Assembly: GCF_012844235.1 (NCBI RefSeq)
Contig: NZ_JABAGR010000008.1
Coordinates: forward strand, 1-64,000
DNA: 64,000 nucleotides
Source of the DNA: Parafannyhessea umbonata
GTDB taxonomy: Bacteria > Actinomycetota > Coriobacteriia > Coriobacteriales > Atopobiaceae
Direction of reading: 5' to 3'
In this document: positions 31,632-39,780 of the stretch, piece after piece
How the letters are laid out: every line of letters starts with the position of its first letter
How positions within the stretch are numbered: the stretch's first letter is position 1
Notes under the pieces: generated by a model
What the model saw: only the letters and a program-made list of their open reading frames with translations
Database searches by the model: none
Told to the model about the DNA's origin: nothing
Position numbers and translations under genes: made by a program

Positions 31632-31685
31632 GTGCTCTGTCCTACATTCACGCCCCCTGGGCGAGAAGTGCCGCCGCCTTGCCCC

Positions 31686-32792
31686 CTACGCCGTCGCGGT
31701 GACGCCGGCGAAGCTTACGGACACGACGTCGCTCGGGTCGACCACGCCGTCGAAGAAGGAACCCATGCTCACCACGGTCTTCCCGTCCTTCTCGCTCGAG
31801 CTCGCGGCGCCGGTGGGCACGGTCATGGTGGTGCCGTCCCTCATCGTGACGGTGATGTCGCCCAGGTCAAGGTACTTTGGCGACCACCTGCCGCTCGCGG
31901 GCGCCTTCTCGGTGCCGTTCACGGTGTAGTCGATCGTGACGCCTACGGGCGATACGCTCACGCCCTGCACGCTGCCGCTGGTCCCGGCGACCGTGAGGCT
32001 GCCCGTGGGCTTCAGGCTCACGGAGTTGCTCTCGTAGTTGAGCTTGAACTTCAGGTCCCAGCTGCCCGTGGCGATGGTGCCTGCATCGCGGTAGCCCTCG
32101 TCCTGCAGGGTGATGCCCCTGAAGCTCGTCCTTATGGTGGCGCCGATCACGTTTGCGTCCGTCGTCATCTTCGTGACCATCTGGATGGCGTTGTCGCTGG
32201 GGTTCGCGTCGTAGAAGTAGCTCTCTCCGCCTGCGCCGGATGTGCCGTCCACGCTCTGGTCGAAGTCCGCGTTCGGAGTCTTGCCGTCGATCGTGAGCGT
32301 GCCGTTCGCGTTCGTCGCGACCTTGCCCAGGGGCTTGCCGTCCGCACGGCGGATACTGTACACCACGGCGTAGTTGTGCTCGTCTCCCATGATGGCGTCC
32401 GCGCTGATGGTCACGCCGTCGCTCGTGGCGACCGCGTCCACCGGGCGCCCGACCTTGTTCCTCACCTTGGTCGGCGCCGTCGACCCCAGGAACACGTCGT
32501 CGAAGGCGCTTGCCACGCTCACCAGCTGTCCGCTCGCGTAGGCGTAGCCGCCCATGCCCACGGCAAGCGCGAGGCCGGCGGCAACGGCCGCGACGGCAAA
32601 CCTCGGGCGCCTGCGCGCGCCCGCCGCCCTGCAGCGAACCCCCGGGCGACGCGCGCCGCCCCTCTCGCCCTGCGCGGCGTCAGTCGCAGACAGCGCGGCC
32701 GAGGCCACGGCCTGGGCCATCTGGCTCATCCTTTTGGAAGAAAGAGAGACCCGATCCATCTCGTCCCGATACGCCCTCATCGTGGTTTCCAT
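31686..32792 (-). CDS. DUF4179 membrane protein, probable anti-sigma factor
   Basis: A 368-residue protein. The first ~70 residues are a cytoplasmic Arg-rich segment, one membrane helix follows (about 65-87, FAVAAVAAGLALAVGMGGYA), and the remaining ~280 residues are an extracytoplasmic beta-rich DUF4179-type region (TKVRNKVGRPVDAVATSDGV, SYFYDANPSDNAIQMV). The pairing with a sigma factor gene immediately upstream is the standard sigma/anti-sigma order. GGAGGAGAAG precedes the ATG. The reading frame overlaps the sigma gene by 113 bases. A dispersed-word variant near the 3' end encodes SSSEKDGK. Confidence 0.82.
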   Translation of the reverse strand: METTMRAYRDEMDRVSLSSKRMSQMAQAVASAALSATDAAQGERGGARRPGVRCRAAGARRRPRFAVAAVAAGLALAVGMGGYAYASGQLVSVASAFDDVFLGSTAPTKVRNKVGRPVDAVATSDGVTISADAIMGDEHNYAVVYSIRRADGKPLGKVATNANGTLTIDGKTPNADFDQSVDGTSGAGGESYFYDANPSDNAIQMVTKMTTDANVIGATIRTSFRGITLQDEGYRDAGTIATGSWDLKFKLNYESNSVSLKPTGSLTVAGTSGSVQGVSVSPVGVTIDYTVNGTEKAPASGRWSPKYLDLGDITVTMRDGTTMTVPTGAASSSEKDGKTVVSMGSFFDGVVDPSDVVSVSFAGVTATA

Positions 32793-33318
32793 CGCTCTTC
32801 TCCTCCAAGCTCTTGCGCAGCTCCGCGCGGGCGCGGCTTAGCCTCTTCGTGATGGCGGCCTCCGTCGCCCCCGTGGCTCGCGCTATCTGCCTGATGCTCA
32901 TCCCCTCGTAGTAGTACAGGTACACCGCCTCGCGGTACGGGGGAGATAGGCGCATCACCGCGGCGGTCACCCGCCCGAGAAGCTCGCTCTTCTCCACCAG
33001 GTCCTCCACCTGGGCGGACTGGTCCGCGACCTCGCCCGCCGCCGTCAGGGCGACGTTGCGGCTCCTGGCCGCGCTGCGGAGCTCGTCCTTGCAGGCGTTC
33101 GCGGTGCAGCGGATGACCCACGCCTTCTCGTGCTCCGGGCTCTCGAACGGCCGACGCCTGCAGATGAGCTTGCAGAGCACGTCCTGGCTCACGTCCTCCG
33201 CGTCCCGCCGCGAGCCCAGGTAGGTGTAGGCAAGCCGCATGGCGAGGTTGCCGTACGTCTCCACGAGGCGCCGGGCCTCCCGCTGCACCTCCTCCTCGCG
33301 GCCTCTTGTTCTAGGCAT
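32680..33318 (-). CDS. RNA polymerase sigma factor, sigma-70/ECF family
   Basis: A 212-residue sigma factor. Region 2 is YGNLAMRLAYTYLGSRRDAEDVSQDVLCKLI...AWVIRCTANACKD (about residues 22-80). Region 4 is RLSPPYREAVYLYYYEGMSIRQIARATGATEAAITKRLSRARAEL (about 120-168). A ~40-residue tail (KSDGNHDEGVSGRDGSG...) follows and is encoded in the stretch overlapping the DUF4179 gene in another frame. It directs polymerase to a stress or envelope regulon. AGAGGACATC precedes the ATG. Confidence 0.88.
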   Translation of the reverse strand: MPRTRGREEEVQREARRLVETYGNLAMRLAYTYLGSRRDAEDVSQDVLCKLICRRRPFESPEHEKAWVIRCTANACKDELRSAARSRNVALTAAGEVADQSAQVEDLVEKSELLGRVTAAVMRLSPPYREAVYLYYYEGMSIRQIARATGATEAAITKRLSRARAELRKSLEEKSDGNHDEGVSGRDGSGLSFFQKDEPDGPGRGLGRAVCD

Positions 33319-33512
33319 GATGTCCTCTTTTCCGTTTGTGAGCGCTCGCCTACAACACGAGCGTGGGCCAAAAACCTGACGGCGGGCCTTGGGGAGGCGC
33401 GGCTCCACATTGTGCGCACGCGCCCGGGCACGGCGGTGGCGCCGCGTGGCGCGCGCCGTGGACATGGGCTATAGTTTCCAGCGTTTGCAGGAATCTGGCA
33501 GCCAGGGGTCGC

Positions 33513-34193
33513 ATGAGGGAAAAGGTCGTGAGCGAAAGGCGCCTTCGGGGCGTGGAGCTCGTGGGGCAGATCGTGGCGCACGAGCGCTTCCTGCGCTGCG
33601 AGTTCGTGGGCTGCGTCGCGGACGGGTGCTCGTTTGGGGGCTGCACGTTCGAGGAGTGCAGCTTCGTGGGGTGCCGCATAGCGGACCCGCGCGCGCAGAA
33701 CAGCTTCCTGCGCGCGTGCGACTTCGAGGACTGCGAGCTTTGCGGCGTGGACTGGGCGCTCTGGTGGCCGGAGGACCGGGGCGGCTCCGCGCTTTCCGGC
33801 GTGCGCTCTTGCCGCTTGGAGCGAAACGCGTTCGACGGGCTCAACCTGCGCGGGGGCACCTTCGCGGGCAGCAGCGTGCGCAACAGCCGCTTCGACGCGT
33901 GCGACCTGCGCGACTGCGACCTGCGCGGCTGCGATCTTTCCGGCACCTGCTTTGCGGACTGCCGCATGCAGCGGGCGGACCTCACGGGCGCCCGCGGCTA
34001 CCGCCTGAGCCTCCTGCGCAACCGCGTGCAGGGAGCGCGCTTCACCTACCCGGACTGCCTGGCGCTCCTCGAGGGCACGGGCGCCGTCGTGGTGCCGGGC
34101 GAGCGCGACGCCGCGCCTGCGGACGGATCGTGTGCGAACGCAGCGCCTGCGGGCGAGAAGGACGGTCGTCCCGACGCGCCGGCATCCGCGTAG
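33513..34193 (+). CDS. Cys-rich pentapeptide-repeat protein
   Basis: A 226-residue pentapeptide-repeat protein predicted to form a right-handed quadrilateral beta-helix. Repeats run from about residue 8 (LRGVELVGQ) to about 175, with a central break (WALWWPEDRGG, 77-87) where Qnr proteins have a loop. Many repeats carry Cys at the outward position (CDLRDCDLRGCDLSGTCF). The layout resembles Qnr/McbG-type DNA mimics that protect gyrase, but Cys richness is unusual, so function is open. The Ala/Pro tail holds an exact dispersed word (AGEKDG). AGGGG precedes the ATG. Confidence 0.85.
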   Translation: MREKVVSERRLRGVELVGQIVAHERFLRCEFVGCVADGCSFGGCTFEECSFVGCRIADPRAQNSFLRACDFEDCELCGVDWALWWPEDRGGSALSGVRSCRLERNAFDGLNLRGGTFAGSSVRNSRFDACDLRDCDLRGCDLSGTCFADCRMQRADLTGARGYRLSLLRNRVQGARFTYPDCLALLEGTGAVVVPGERDAAPADGSCANAAPAGEKDGRPDAPASA

Positions 34194-34223
34194 GCCACGC
34201 CCTTCTCGCCCCGCGCAAGGCGA

Positions 34224-34266
34224 GGCCCGGCCCCCGCGGTGGCTTTCGCGTCGCGGGGGCCGGGCC
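34224..34266. terminator. Bidirectional terminator between pentapeptide and glycogen synthase genes
   Basis: GGCCCGGCCCCCGCG (34224-34238) and CGCGGGGGCCGGGCC (34252-34266) are a perfect 15-bp inverted repeat around a 13-base loop. It separates two convergent genes. Just to its left an inverted pair of the dispersed word spans 34151-34211. Confidence 0.7.
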
Positions 34267-34332
34267 ATGTGATGCCGTGGGCCCTCTGTCGGGTGCGGGC
34301 CCGCCGTGGGGCCGCGTGCGGTCGCGCCGCGG

Positions 34333-36615
34333 CTACTGCGTCAGCTCGAGGTACAGGTCGCGGTACTGCCTCGCGGACCTCTCCCAGCTCACGTCCTTCG
34401 CCATGTCGCGCTGGACCATCTCGTCCCAGCAGAAGCGGTTCGTGAAGAACAGCGTCTTCGCGCGGTTGATGGCGTCGTACAGCAGGCCGGCGTCGTAGCG
34501 GTCGAACGTGAAGCCGTTGCCCTGGTTGCTGAACTTGTTGTACGGCTCGACCGTGTCCTTCAGGCCGCCGGTCTCGCGCACGATGGGGATGGTGCCGTAG
34601 CGCATGGCGATGAGCTGCGTCAGGCCGCAGGGCTCGAAGCGCGACGGTACCATGAGCGCGTCGACGCCGGCGTAGATCTGGTGCGAGCGCGCCTCGTCGT
34701 ACATGATGTTCGAGCAGACGGTGCCCTTGTAGGCGTTCTCGTAGTAGCGGAACGAGTCCTCGTACTGCGCGTCGCCCGTGCCCAGAAGCACGATCTGCGT
34801 GTTGCCGTCAACGAGGCCGGGGATGACGGCGTTCACCAGGTCCAGGCCCTTCTGGTCGGTCAGGCGCGATATCAGGCCAAGGATCATCTTGCCGTCGTCC
34901 ACCTCCAGGCCAAGCTCCTCCTGCAGGGCGCGCTTGTCCTCGCGCTTCTTCTGGATAACGTCCTCGCCGTCGTACGGCGTGGCGATGAACTTGTCGCGCG
35001 CCGGGTCCCAGATGTCCACGTCGATGCCGTTCACGATGCCGCGCAGCTTCCAGGAGTGGTAGCGAAGGTGCGCGTCCAGCCCCTCGCCGTACTCCGGGCT
35101 CTGGATCTCCTGCGCGTAGGTGCCGCTCACGGTCGATATCATGTCCGCGTACGCCAGGCCGCCCTTCAGGATGTTCGCCTCGGTCCAGTCCTGCTGCAGC
35201 GCGCCCTCGTTGAAGACGTAGTCGGGCAGGTTCGTCCAGTACTTGATGGTGGGGATGTTGTACTTGCCCTGGAAGCGCAGGTTGTGGATGGTGAGGACCA
35301 CCTTGGAGCGGCCGAGTTCCGTGTTCTGGAACATGGTCTTCAGGAACAGCGGCACGAGCCCCGCCTGCCAGTCGTGGCAGTGGATCACGTCGGGCGTCCA
35401 GTCCAGGAAGTTGAGCGCGGCGAGCGCGGCCTTGCTGAAGTAGCAGAACCTGGGGATGTCGTCCACCAGGTTGGTGTACGGGTTGCCATAGCTGAAGAAG
35501 TCCTGGTTGTCGATGAAGTCGTACACCACGCCGGACTCATCCACGTACTCCATGATGCCCACGTAGAAGCTGCGCCCGTCGGAGCAAAGGTCCATGTCGA
35601 ACGCCCCGCGATACACCATCTTCTCCTGCCACTCCTGCTTGATGCAGGCGTAGCGCGGCAGGATTACCTTAACGTCGCAGTTCTGCTTCACGAGGGCCTT
35701 CGGCAGCGCATACATGACGTCGCCCAGGCCGCCCGTCTTCACGAACGGGTAGCACTCGGACCCTATGAAGGCGATGGAGCGGCGCGGCTGGGGGAGAGGA
35801 GCGGGCTCCGGCTTTGGCGCCGGTGCGGCCTTCGGCTCCGGCTTCGCCGCGGCCTTGGGCTCTGCCTTCGGCGCCGGCTTGGCCGCGGCCTTGGGCGCGG
35901 CCTTTGTTGCGGGCTTGGGCTCGGCCTTTGCAGGCGCCTTCTCGGCCGGCTTCGCCTTCTGCTCAACCTTCGCGGCAGCGGGCTTTGCGGCCGGCTTCGC
36001 CGCAGGCTTGGGCTCGGCCTTTGCTGCGGGCTTTGCCTCGGCTTTTGCAGGCGCCTTCTCGGCCGGCTTCGCCTTCTGCTCAACCTTCGCGGCAGCGGGC
36101 TTCGGCGCGGCAGCGGGCTTTGCGGCCGGCTTCGATGCAGGCTTGGGCTCCGTCTTCGGCTTCGGCTTTGCGGCGGCGACGGGCTCGGCCTTCGCCGCAG
36201 GCTTTGCGGCTGGCTTCGCCGCAGGCTTGGGCTCGGCCTTCTCGGCTAGCTTCGCCGCGGCCTTCGGGGCACTCTTTGCCTCGGACTTTGCGGGTGCCTT
36301 CTCGGCCGGCTTCGCCTCGCTCTTCTCGCCCGCGGGCTTTACGGCCGGCTTGGGATCCACCTTCGCAGGTGCCTTCGCCGCGGGAGTCGCCTTTGCCGCG
36401 GACTTGGGGGCTGCCGGCTTGGCCGCAGGCTTCGCAGCGGGCTTGGGGGATGCGGGCTTCGGGGTTGCGGTGGCTTTCACGGTGGCCTTCGCCGCCGGCT
36501 TCGTGGCGGCCTTGGGCTCCTCGGTCGCCTTTGGCGCCGGCGCGGGCGCCGATGCCTTGGGCGACGCCTTTGAGGCTGACTTTGCTGTGGAGGAGGTCCT
36601 CTTCTTGGTAGCCAT
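34333..36615 (-). CDS. glgA: Glycogen synthase with histone-H1-like N-terminal extension
   Basis: A 760-residue protein. Residues about 285-760 are a complete GT5 glycogen synthase that elongates alpha-1,4-glucan from ADP-glucose: IAFIGSECYPFVKTGGLGDV (substrate-binding KTGGL), HCHDWQAGLVPLFL, SRLTDQKGLDLV and PSRFEPCGLTQLIAMRYGT. The first ~280 residues are almost only Ala, Lys, Pro and Glu (KPAAKPAAKAEPK-type), like the tail of histone H1 or HctB, with an internal 39-residue duplication. Normal GlgA is about 480 residues. The ATG (MATKKRTSS) begins the tail directly. The tail may bind nucleic acid, glycogen or other polyanions; this is inference. Confidence 0.9.
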   Translation of the reverse strand: MATKKRTSSTAKSASKASPKASAPAPAPKATEEPKAATKPAAKATVKATATPKPASPKPAAKPAAKPAAPKSAAKATPAAKAPAKVDPKPAVKPAGEKSEAKPAEKAPAKSEAKSAPKAAAKLAEKAEPKPAAKPAAKPAAKAEPVAAAKPKPKTEPKPASKPAAKPAAAPKPAAAKVEQKAKPAEKAPAKAEAKPAAKAEPKPAAKPAAKPAAAKVEQKAKPAEKAPAKAEPKPATKAAPKAAAKPAPKAEPKAAAKPEPKAAPAPKPEPAPLPQPRRSIAFIGSECYPFVKTGGLGDVMYALPKALVKQNCDVKVILPRYACIKQEWQEKMVYRGAFDMDLCSDGRSFYVGIMEYVDESGVVYDFIDNQDFFSYGNPYTNLVDDIPRFCYFSKAALAALNFLDWTPDVIHCHDWQAGLVPLFLKTMFQNTELGRSKVVLTIHNLRFQGKYNIPTIKYWTNLPDYVFNEGALQQDWTEANILKGGLAYADMISTVSGTYAQEIQSPEYGEGLDAHLRYHSWKLRGIVNGIDVDIWDPARDKFIATPYDGEDVIQKKREDKRALQEELGLEVDDGKMILGLISRLTDQKGLDLVNAVIPGLVDGNTQIVLLGTGDAQYEDSFRYYENAYKGTVCSNIMYDEARSHQIYAGVDALMVPSRFEPCGLTQLIAMRYGTIPIVRETGGLKDTVEPYNKFSNQGNGFTFDRYDAGLLYDAINRAKTLFFTNRFCWDEMVQRDMAKDVSWERSARQYRDLYLELTQ
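35926..36102 (-). repeat. 117-bp internal duplication in the glgA tail
   Basis: A ~60-base block including GCAGGCGCCTTCTCGGCCGG is repeated nearly perfectly with an offset of 117 bases (39 codons), encoding AAAKVEQKAKPAEKAPAKAE twice. The whole tail is low-complexity and should be length-variable between strains. Confidence 0.8.
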
Positions 36616-36887
36616 GTGCATTCCCCTTATCCAGATCAACGGTTCTGGCGGCCAAACGCGCCCGGCACCTGCCGTGGGACGGCCGCTCGCATCCCCTCCA
36701 TTGTACTTAATGGCGGCGCGCCAGAGGCGTCTTGGGGTTGTCTGGTGGCTGTTTGCCCCTGTGCGTAGCGTGCGCCGCCGCCCAGAAATGCCGCATATCG
36801 CCGCTGCGTCGCCCGGGCCTTCTCGGCGGCGTTTGGGGTCGCGTTGGGCGCTTGCGCGGGCGCGCCGCCACGCGCTACAGTGGGCGC

Positions 36888-37598
36888 ATGGACGCGATTC
36901 TGTTTGACATGGACGACACCCTGTACGACCAGGCGCTGCCCTTCGCGCGCGCCGTTCGCAGGGTGCTGGGAGAGGTGCCGGGCGCCACGGCCGAGGGCCT
37001 GTACCTTGCGAGCCGCCGCCACTCCGGCGAGGTGTTCGCGGCGTACGCGGCCGGCGAGCGCCCGACGGATGCCATGTACGTGCGGCGCATGCAGCGCACC
37101 ATGGCGGAGTTTGGCGTGCGCGTGGACGAGGCGTGCGCCCTCAGGCTGCAGCGCGCCTACACCGTGCGCGACGACGCGGGCATGGTGCTTTCCCCAGCGA
37201 TGGCGTCCGCACTTGACTGGTGCCTTGCGCACGCGCGTTGCGGCGTGGGTGTCGTCACGAACGGCACGCCGGACCGGCAGATGGACAAGTGGCGCGCGCT
37301 CGGCCTGGGCAGGTGGATACGGCCGGAGCACGTGTTTGTCTCGGATGCGCTCGGCGTGGCGAAGCCGGACCCCGCCATCTTCCGCGAGGCGCTTTCCGCC
37401 ATGGGCGCCCGCGCTGCGCAGTCGCTGTACGTGGGCGACGCGTTCCAGACGGACGTGGTGGGCGCCCGCGCGGCCGGCATGCGCGTGGTGTGGCTCAACC
37501 GCAGACGCCGCGCCGTGCCAGGGGACGCCCGCGTGCGGCCGGACGCGGAGGTCCGTTCCGACGAGGGGCTTCTGGACCTCCTGCGCACGTCCTTCTAG
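36888..37598 (+). CDS. HAD family hydrolase (phosphatase-like)
   Basis: A 236-residue haloacid-dehalogenase superfamily protein. Motif I DMDDTLYD (about residues 7-14) has the two catalytic Asp. Motif II is in VGVVTNGTPD, motif III in AKPDPAIF and motif IV in YVGDAFQTDVVGA. The cap is of the C1 helical type (YVRRMQRTMAEFGV). It should dephosphorylate a small phosphoester; the substrate is unknown. No strong ribosome-binding site is visible, but TACAGT upstream could be a -10 for a near-leaderless transcript. Confidence 0.9.
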   Translation: MDAILFDMDDTLYDQALPFARAVRRVLGEVPGATAEGLYLASRRHSGEVFAAYAAGERPTDAMYVRRMQRTMAEFGVRVDEACALRLQRAYTVRDDAGMVLSPAMASALDWCLAHARCGVGVVTNGTPDRQMDKWRALGLGRWIRPEHVFVSDALGVAKPDPAIFREALSAMGARAAQSLYVGDAFQTDVVGARAAGMRVVWLNRRRRAVPGDARVRPDAEVRSDEGLLDLLRTSF

Positions 37599-37667
37599 CA
37601 GGCGCCGCGGGGTGCCGTGGCCGGTTGCCGCAGCCGTGTGCCGCGTACGGGCACCGCGGACGGTCCC

Positions 37668-38297
37668 TTAGCTCAGCGCGTCCGCCACGCGGCGGCGCAG
37701 CTCCGGCACCACGTCCTCCTCAAACCACGGGTTCTTCTTCATCCAGATCTGGTTTCGGGGCGAGGGGTGCACCAGAGGGAAGCGCTCCGGCAGGTACGAG
37801 CGGTAGTCGCGCACGACGTCCGTCAGCTTTGCTGAGCTCTTAAGCCCCAGGTAGCGCCTCGTGGCGTACGAGCCAATCAGCACGGTCAGCCTCACGTCGC
37901 CCATGAGCTCCAAGAGCTGCGGGTGCCACTTTTCCGCAAAGCCCTTGCGCGGAGGCAGGTCGCCGCTTCTGCCCTTGCCCGGGAAGTAGAAGTCCATCGG
38001 CATGATCGATACCCGTGCTGGGTCGTAGAACGTCCGTGCGTCCATCCCCAGCCAGTCGCGCAGGCGCTCGCCGCTCTTGTCGTTCCACGGGATGCGCGTG
38101 TCCTGCGCCACCCTGCCGGGCGCCTGCCCAATGATCACGATGCGTGCGGTCGCGCTCGCGGTGTACAGCGGGTTGATCCCCGCCTGCGTGTACGACTCGT
38201 TCTGCGGGTCCGCCTTGATCGCCTGGAATATACGCTCGAACCTCGGGTCTTCCTCGCCCGACTCGCCCTGTGCCTGCCGCGCATCTTCCTGCTGCAT
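37668..38297 (-). CDS. Uracil-DNA glycosylase family protein
   Basis: A 209-residue protein of the UDG superfamily. Motif A is IVIIGQAPGRVAQDTRIPWND (about residues 53-73) and motif B is HPSPRNQIW (about 178-186). These loops bind and excise deaminated bases from DNA. The middle MPMDFYFPGKGRSGDLPP is typical of the bacterial subgroup annotated simply as UDG family. ATG (MQQEDA) is taken, though a GTG four codons upstream is closer to the AGAAGGA that is part of a dispersed-word copy. Confidence 0.85.
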   Translation of the reverse strand: MQQEDARQAQGESGEEDPRFERIFQAIKADPQNESYTQAGINPLYTASATARIVIIGQAPGRVAQDTRIPWNDKSGERLRDWLGMDARTFYDPARVSIMPMDFYFPGKGRSGDLPPRKGFAEKWHPQLLELMGDVRLTVLIGSYATRRYLGLKSSAKLTDVVRDYRSYLPERFPLVHPSPRNQIWMKKNPWFEEDVVPELRRRVADALS

Positions 38298-38598
38298 GTG
38301 CCGTCGCACCGTCCTTCTCGCCAATCGCCCGGCGGGCCCGTCGCGGGTCCGCGCCGCCTGCGGGCACGCGCCCGCACCACCCAGTGTAGGACGCCGCCGG
38401 CAGTCATTCCGTTGCAGGCGCAACGCAGCGTGTGCCCGTGGCAGCGCGCGTCTCCCTTGCCTGCGGGTGCGCCGGCAACCGACGCGGGCGAGAAGTGCGC
38501 CGCCCGCGGTTTAGGCCGCGCCATACGGGATAGAATCACCTCGACCACGAACATGGCGGCGCGCGGACGCCTGCGCGCCGAGGCGATGGAGGCGAGGC
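38298..38598. other. 301-base divergent gap between UDG and DUF389 genes
   Basis: It holds near-copies of the dispersed word in opposite orientations (38313-38323 and 38486-38496, each one mismatch) and a short GTTGCAGGCGCAAC palindrome near 38411. No convincing promoter or open frame was found. Confidence 0.4.
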
Positions 38599-39771
38599 AT
38601 GGGCGAGGTCGGGTCGGGCGGTCCGTCGGCGGGGCCGGGAGTCGCGGACAAGTCGCGCGCGGGCGCATCCGCCGCGCGCCGTCGCGCCGCGCATGGGGCA
38701 AACCCGCTTGCGCGGGCACTGTCCAGCGTGTTCAACCTGCGGGCGGGGCGCGCCAGCTACCAGGACATCCGCCGGCGCTTCGTAAACGGCTCCAAGCTCA
38801 ACGGCACGCACCTGTGCATCCTCATCGTGGCGATGCTCATAGCGTCCATCGGCCTGAACACGGACTCGACGGAGTGCATCGTGGGAGCCATGCTCATCTG
38901 CCCGCTCATGGGCTCCGTGCTCGCCATCTCGTACTCCGTGGCCACGGCGGACGTGCGCCTGCTGCGCGACGCGATCGTGGGTCTCCTCGTCCAGGTCTGC
39001 ATCTGCCTTGCCACGTCCACCCTGTACTTCGTGCTGTCGCCCCTGAGCGGCGTCACGAACGAGCTGCTCGCGAACTCCAACCCCACGGTGTGGGACATCC
39101 TGGTGGCGCTTGCGGGCGGATTCGCGGGCGGCCTGGGCAACTCGCGCAGGCAGGAGCCGTCCACCCTCATCGCGGGCGTCGCCGTGGCCACGGCCCTCAT
39201 GCCGCCGCTGTGCGCCGCGGGCTACGGCATCGCCGCGCGCGACCCGGCGCGCTTCGCGAGCGCGTTCTACGAGTTCGCGCTGAACGTGGTGTTCATAGCG
39301 CTGGCGGCAGAGATCGTCCTTCTCATCCTGCGCGTGCCCCTGCACCGCGAGGTGGGCCCGGACGGCGTGGTCGCCCTTGAGGAGGAGGTCGCGGAGGAGC
39401 GGCTCTCGCGCCGCATGAAGCGCTTCATCCTGGTGGCGACCATCGTGTTCATGATCCCGTGCGTGCTCGCGACGGCCGACATGGTGCGCCAGGCGGCGGG
39501 CCCCGGCACCGCGGGCGCGCAGAGCGCGGACGAGTACCAGGTAGACCTGACGACGCGCGAGCTTTCCGCCGTATGCCCGTCGCTCGTGGAGTACCGCGTG
39601 GGCACGGAGTACGTTGCCGAGGCCGGCCACGCGACGGCCACGCGCCGCGTGGTCGCCACGGTGAGGACGAGCGCGCCGCTTGACGCCACGCAGAGGTCGC
39701 GCCTGCGCGCGCTCATTCGCGTACACGTGAAGAACCTGGACGGCGTCACGTTCGAGGTCGCCGGCGGCTAG
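38599..39771 (+). CDS. DUF389 membrane protein
   Basis: A 390-residue membrane protein with about six helices. The family signature is present: ILIVAMLIASIGLNTDSTECIVGAMLICPLMGSVLAIS (about residues 73-110) and the STLIAGVAVATALMPPLCAAGYG block. DUF389/TIGR00341 proteins are widespread and of unknown function. The soluble C-terminal ~100 residues after the last helix are probably extracytoplasmic. The first ~50 residues are Gly/Ala/Arg-rich linker, so a later start is possible, but GAGGCG before this ATG is acceptable. Confidence 0.85.
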   Translation: MGEVGSGGPSAGPGVADKSRAGASAARRRAAHGANPLARALSSVFNLRAGRASYQDIRRRFVNGSKLNGTHLCILIVAMLIASIGLNTDSTECIVGAMLICPLMGSVLAISYSVATADVRLLRDAIVGLLVQVCICLATSTLYFVLSPLSGVTNELLANSNPTVWDILVALAGGFAGGLGNSRRQEPSTLIAGVAVATALMPPLCAAGYGIAARDPARFASAFYEFALNVVFIALAAEIVLLILRVPLHREVGPDGVVALEEEVAEERLSRRMKRFILVATIVFMIPCVLATADMVRQAAGPGTAGAQSADEYQVDLTTRELSAVCPSLVEYRVGTEYVAEAGHATATRRVVATVRTSAPLDATQRSRLRALIRVHVKNLDGVTFEVAGG

Positions 39772-39780
39772 GCCGCGCGC

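Noticed and set aside
35760-36610. Separate histone-H1-like gene upstream of glgA
   Set aside because: The tail and the GlgA catalytic domain are in one uninterrupted frame with no internal stop or well-placed start between them.
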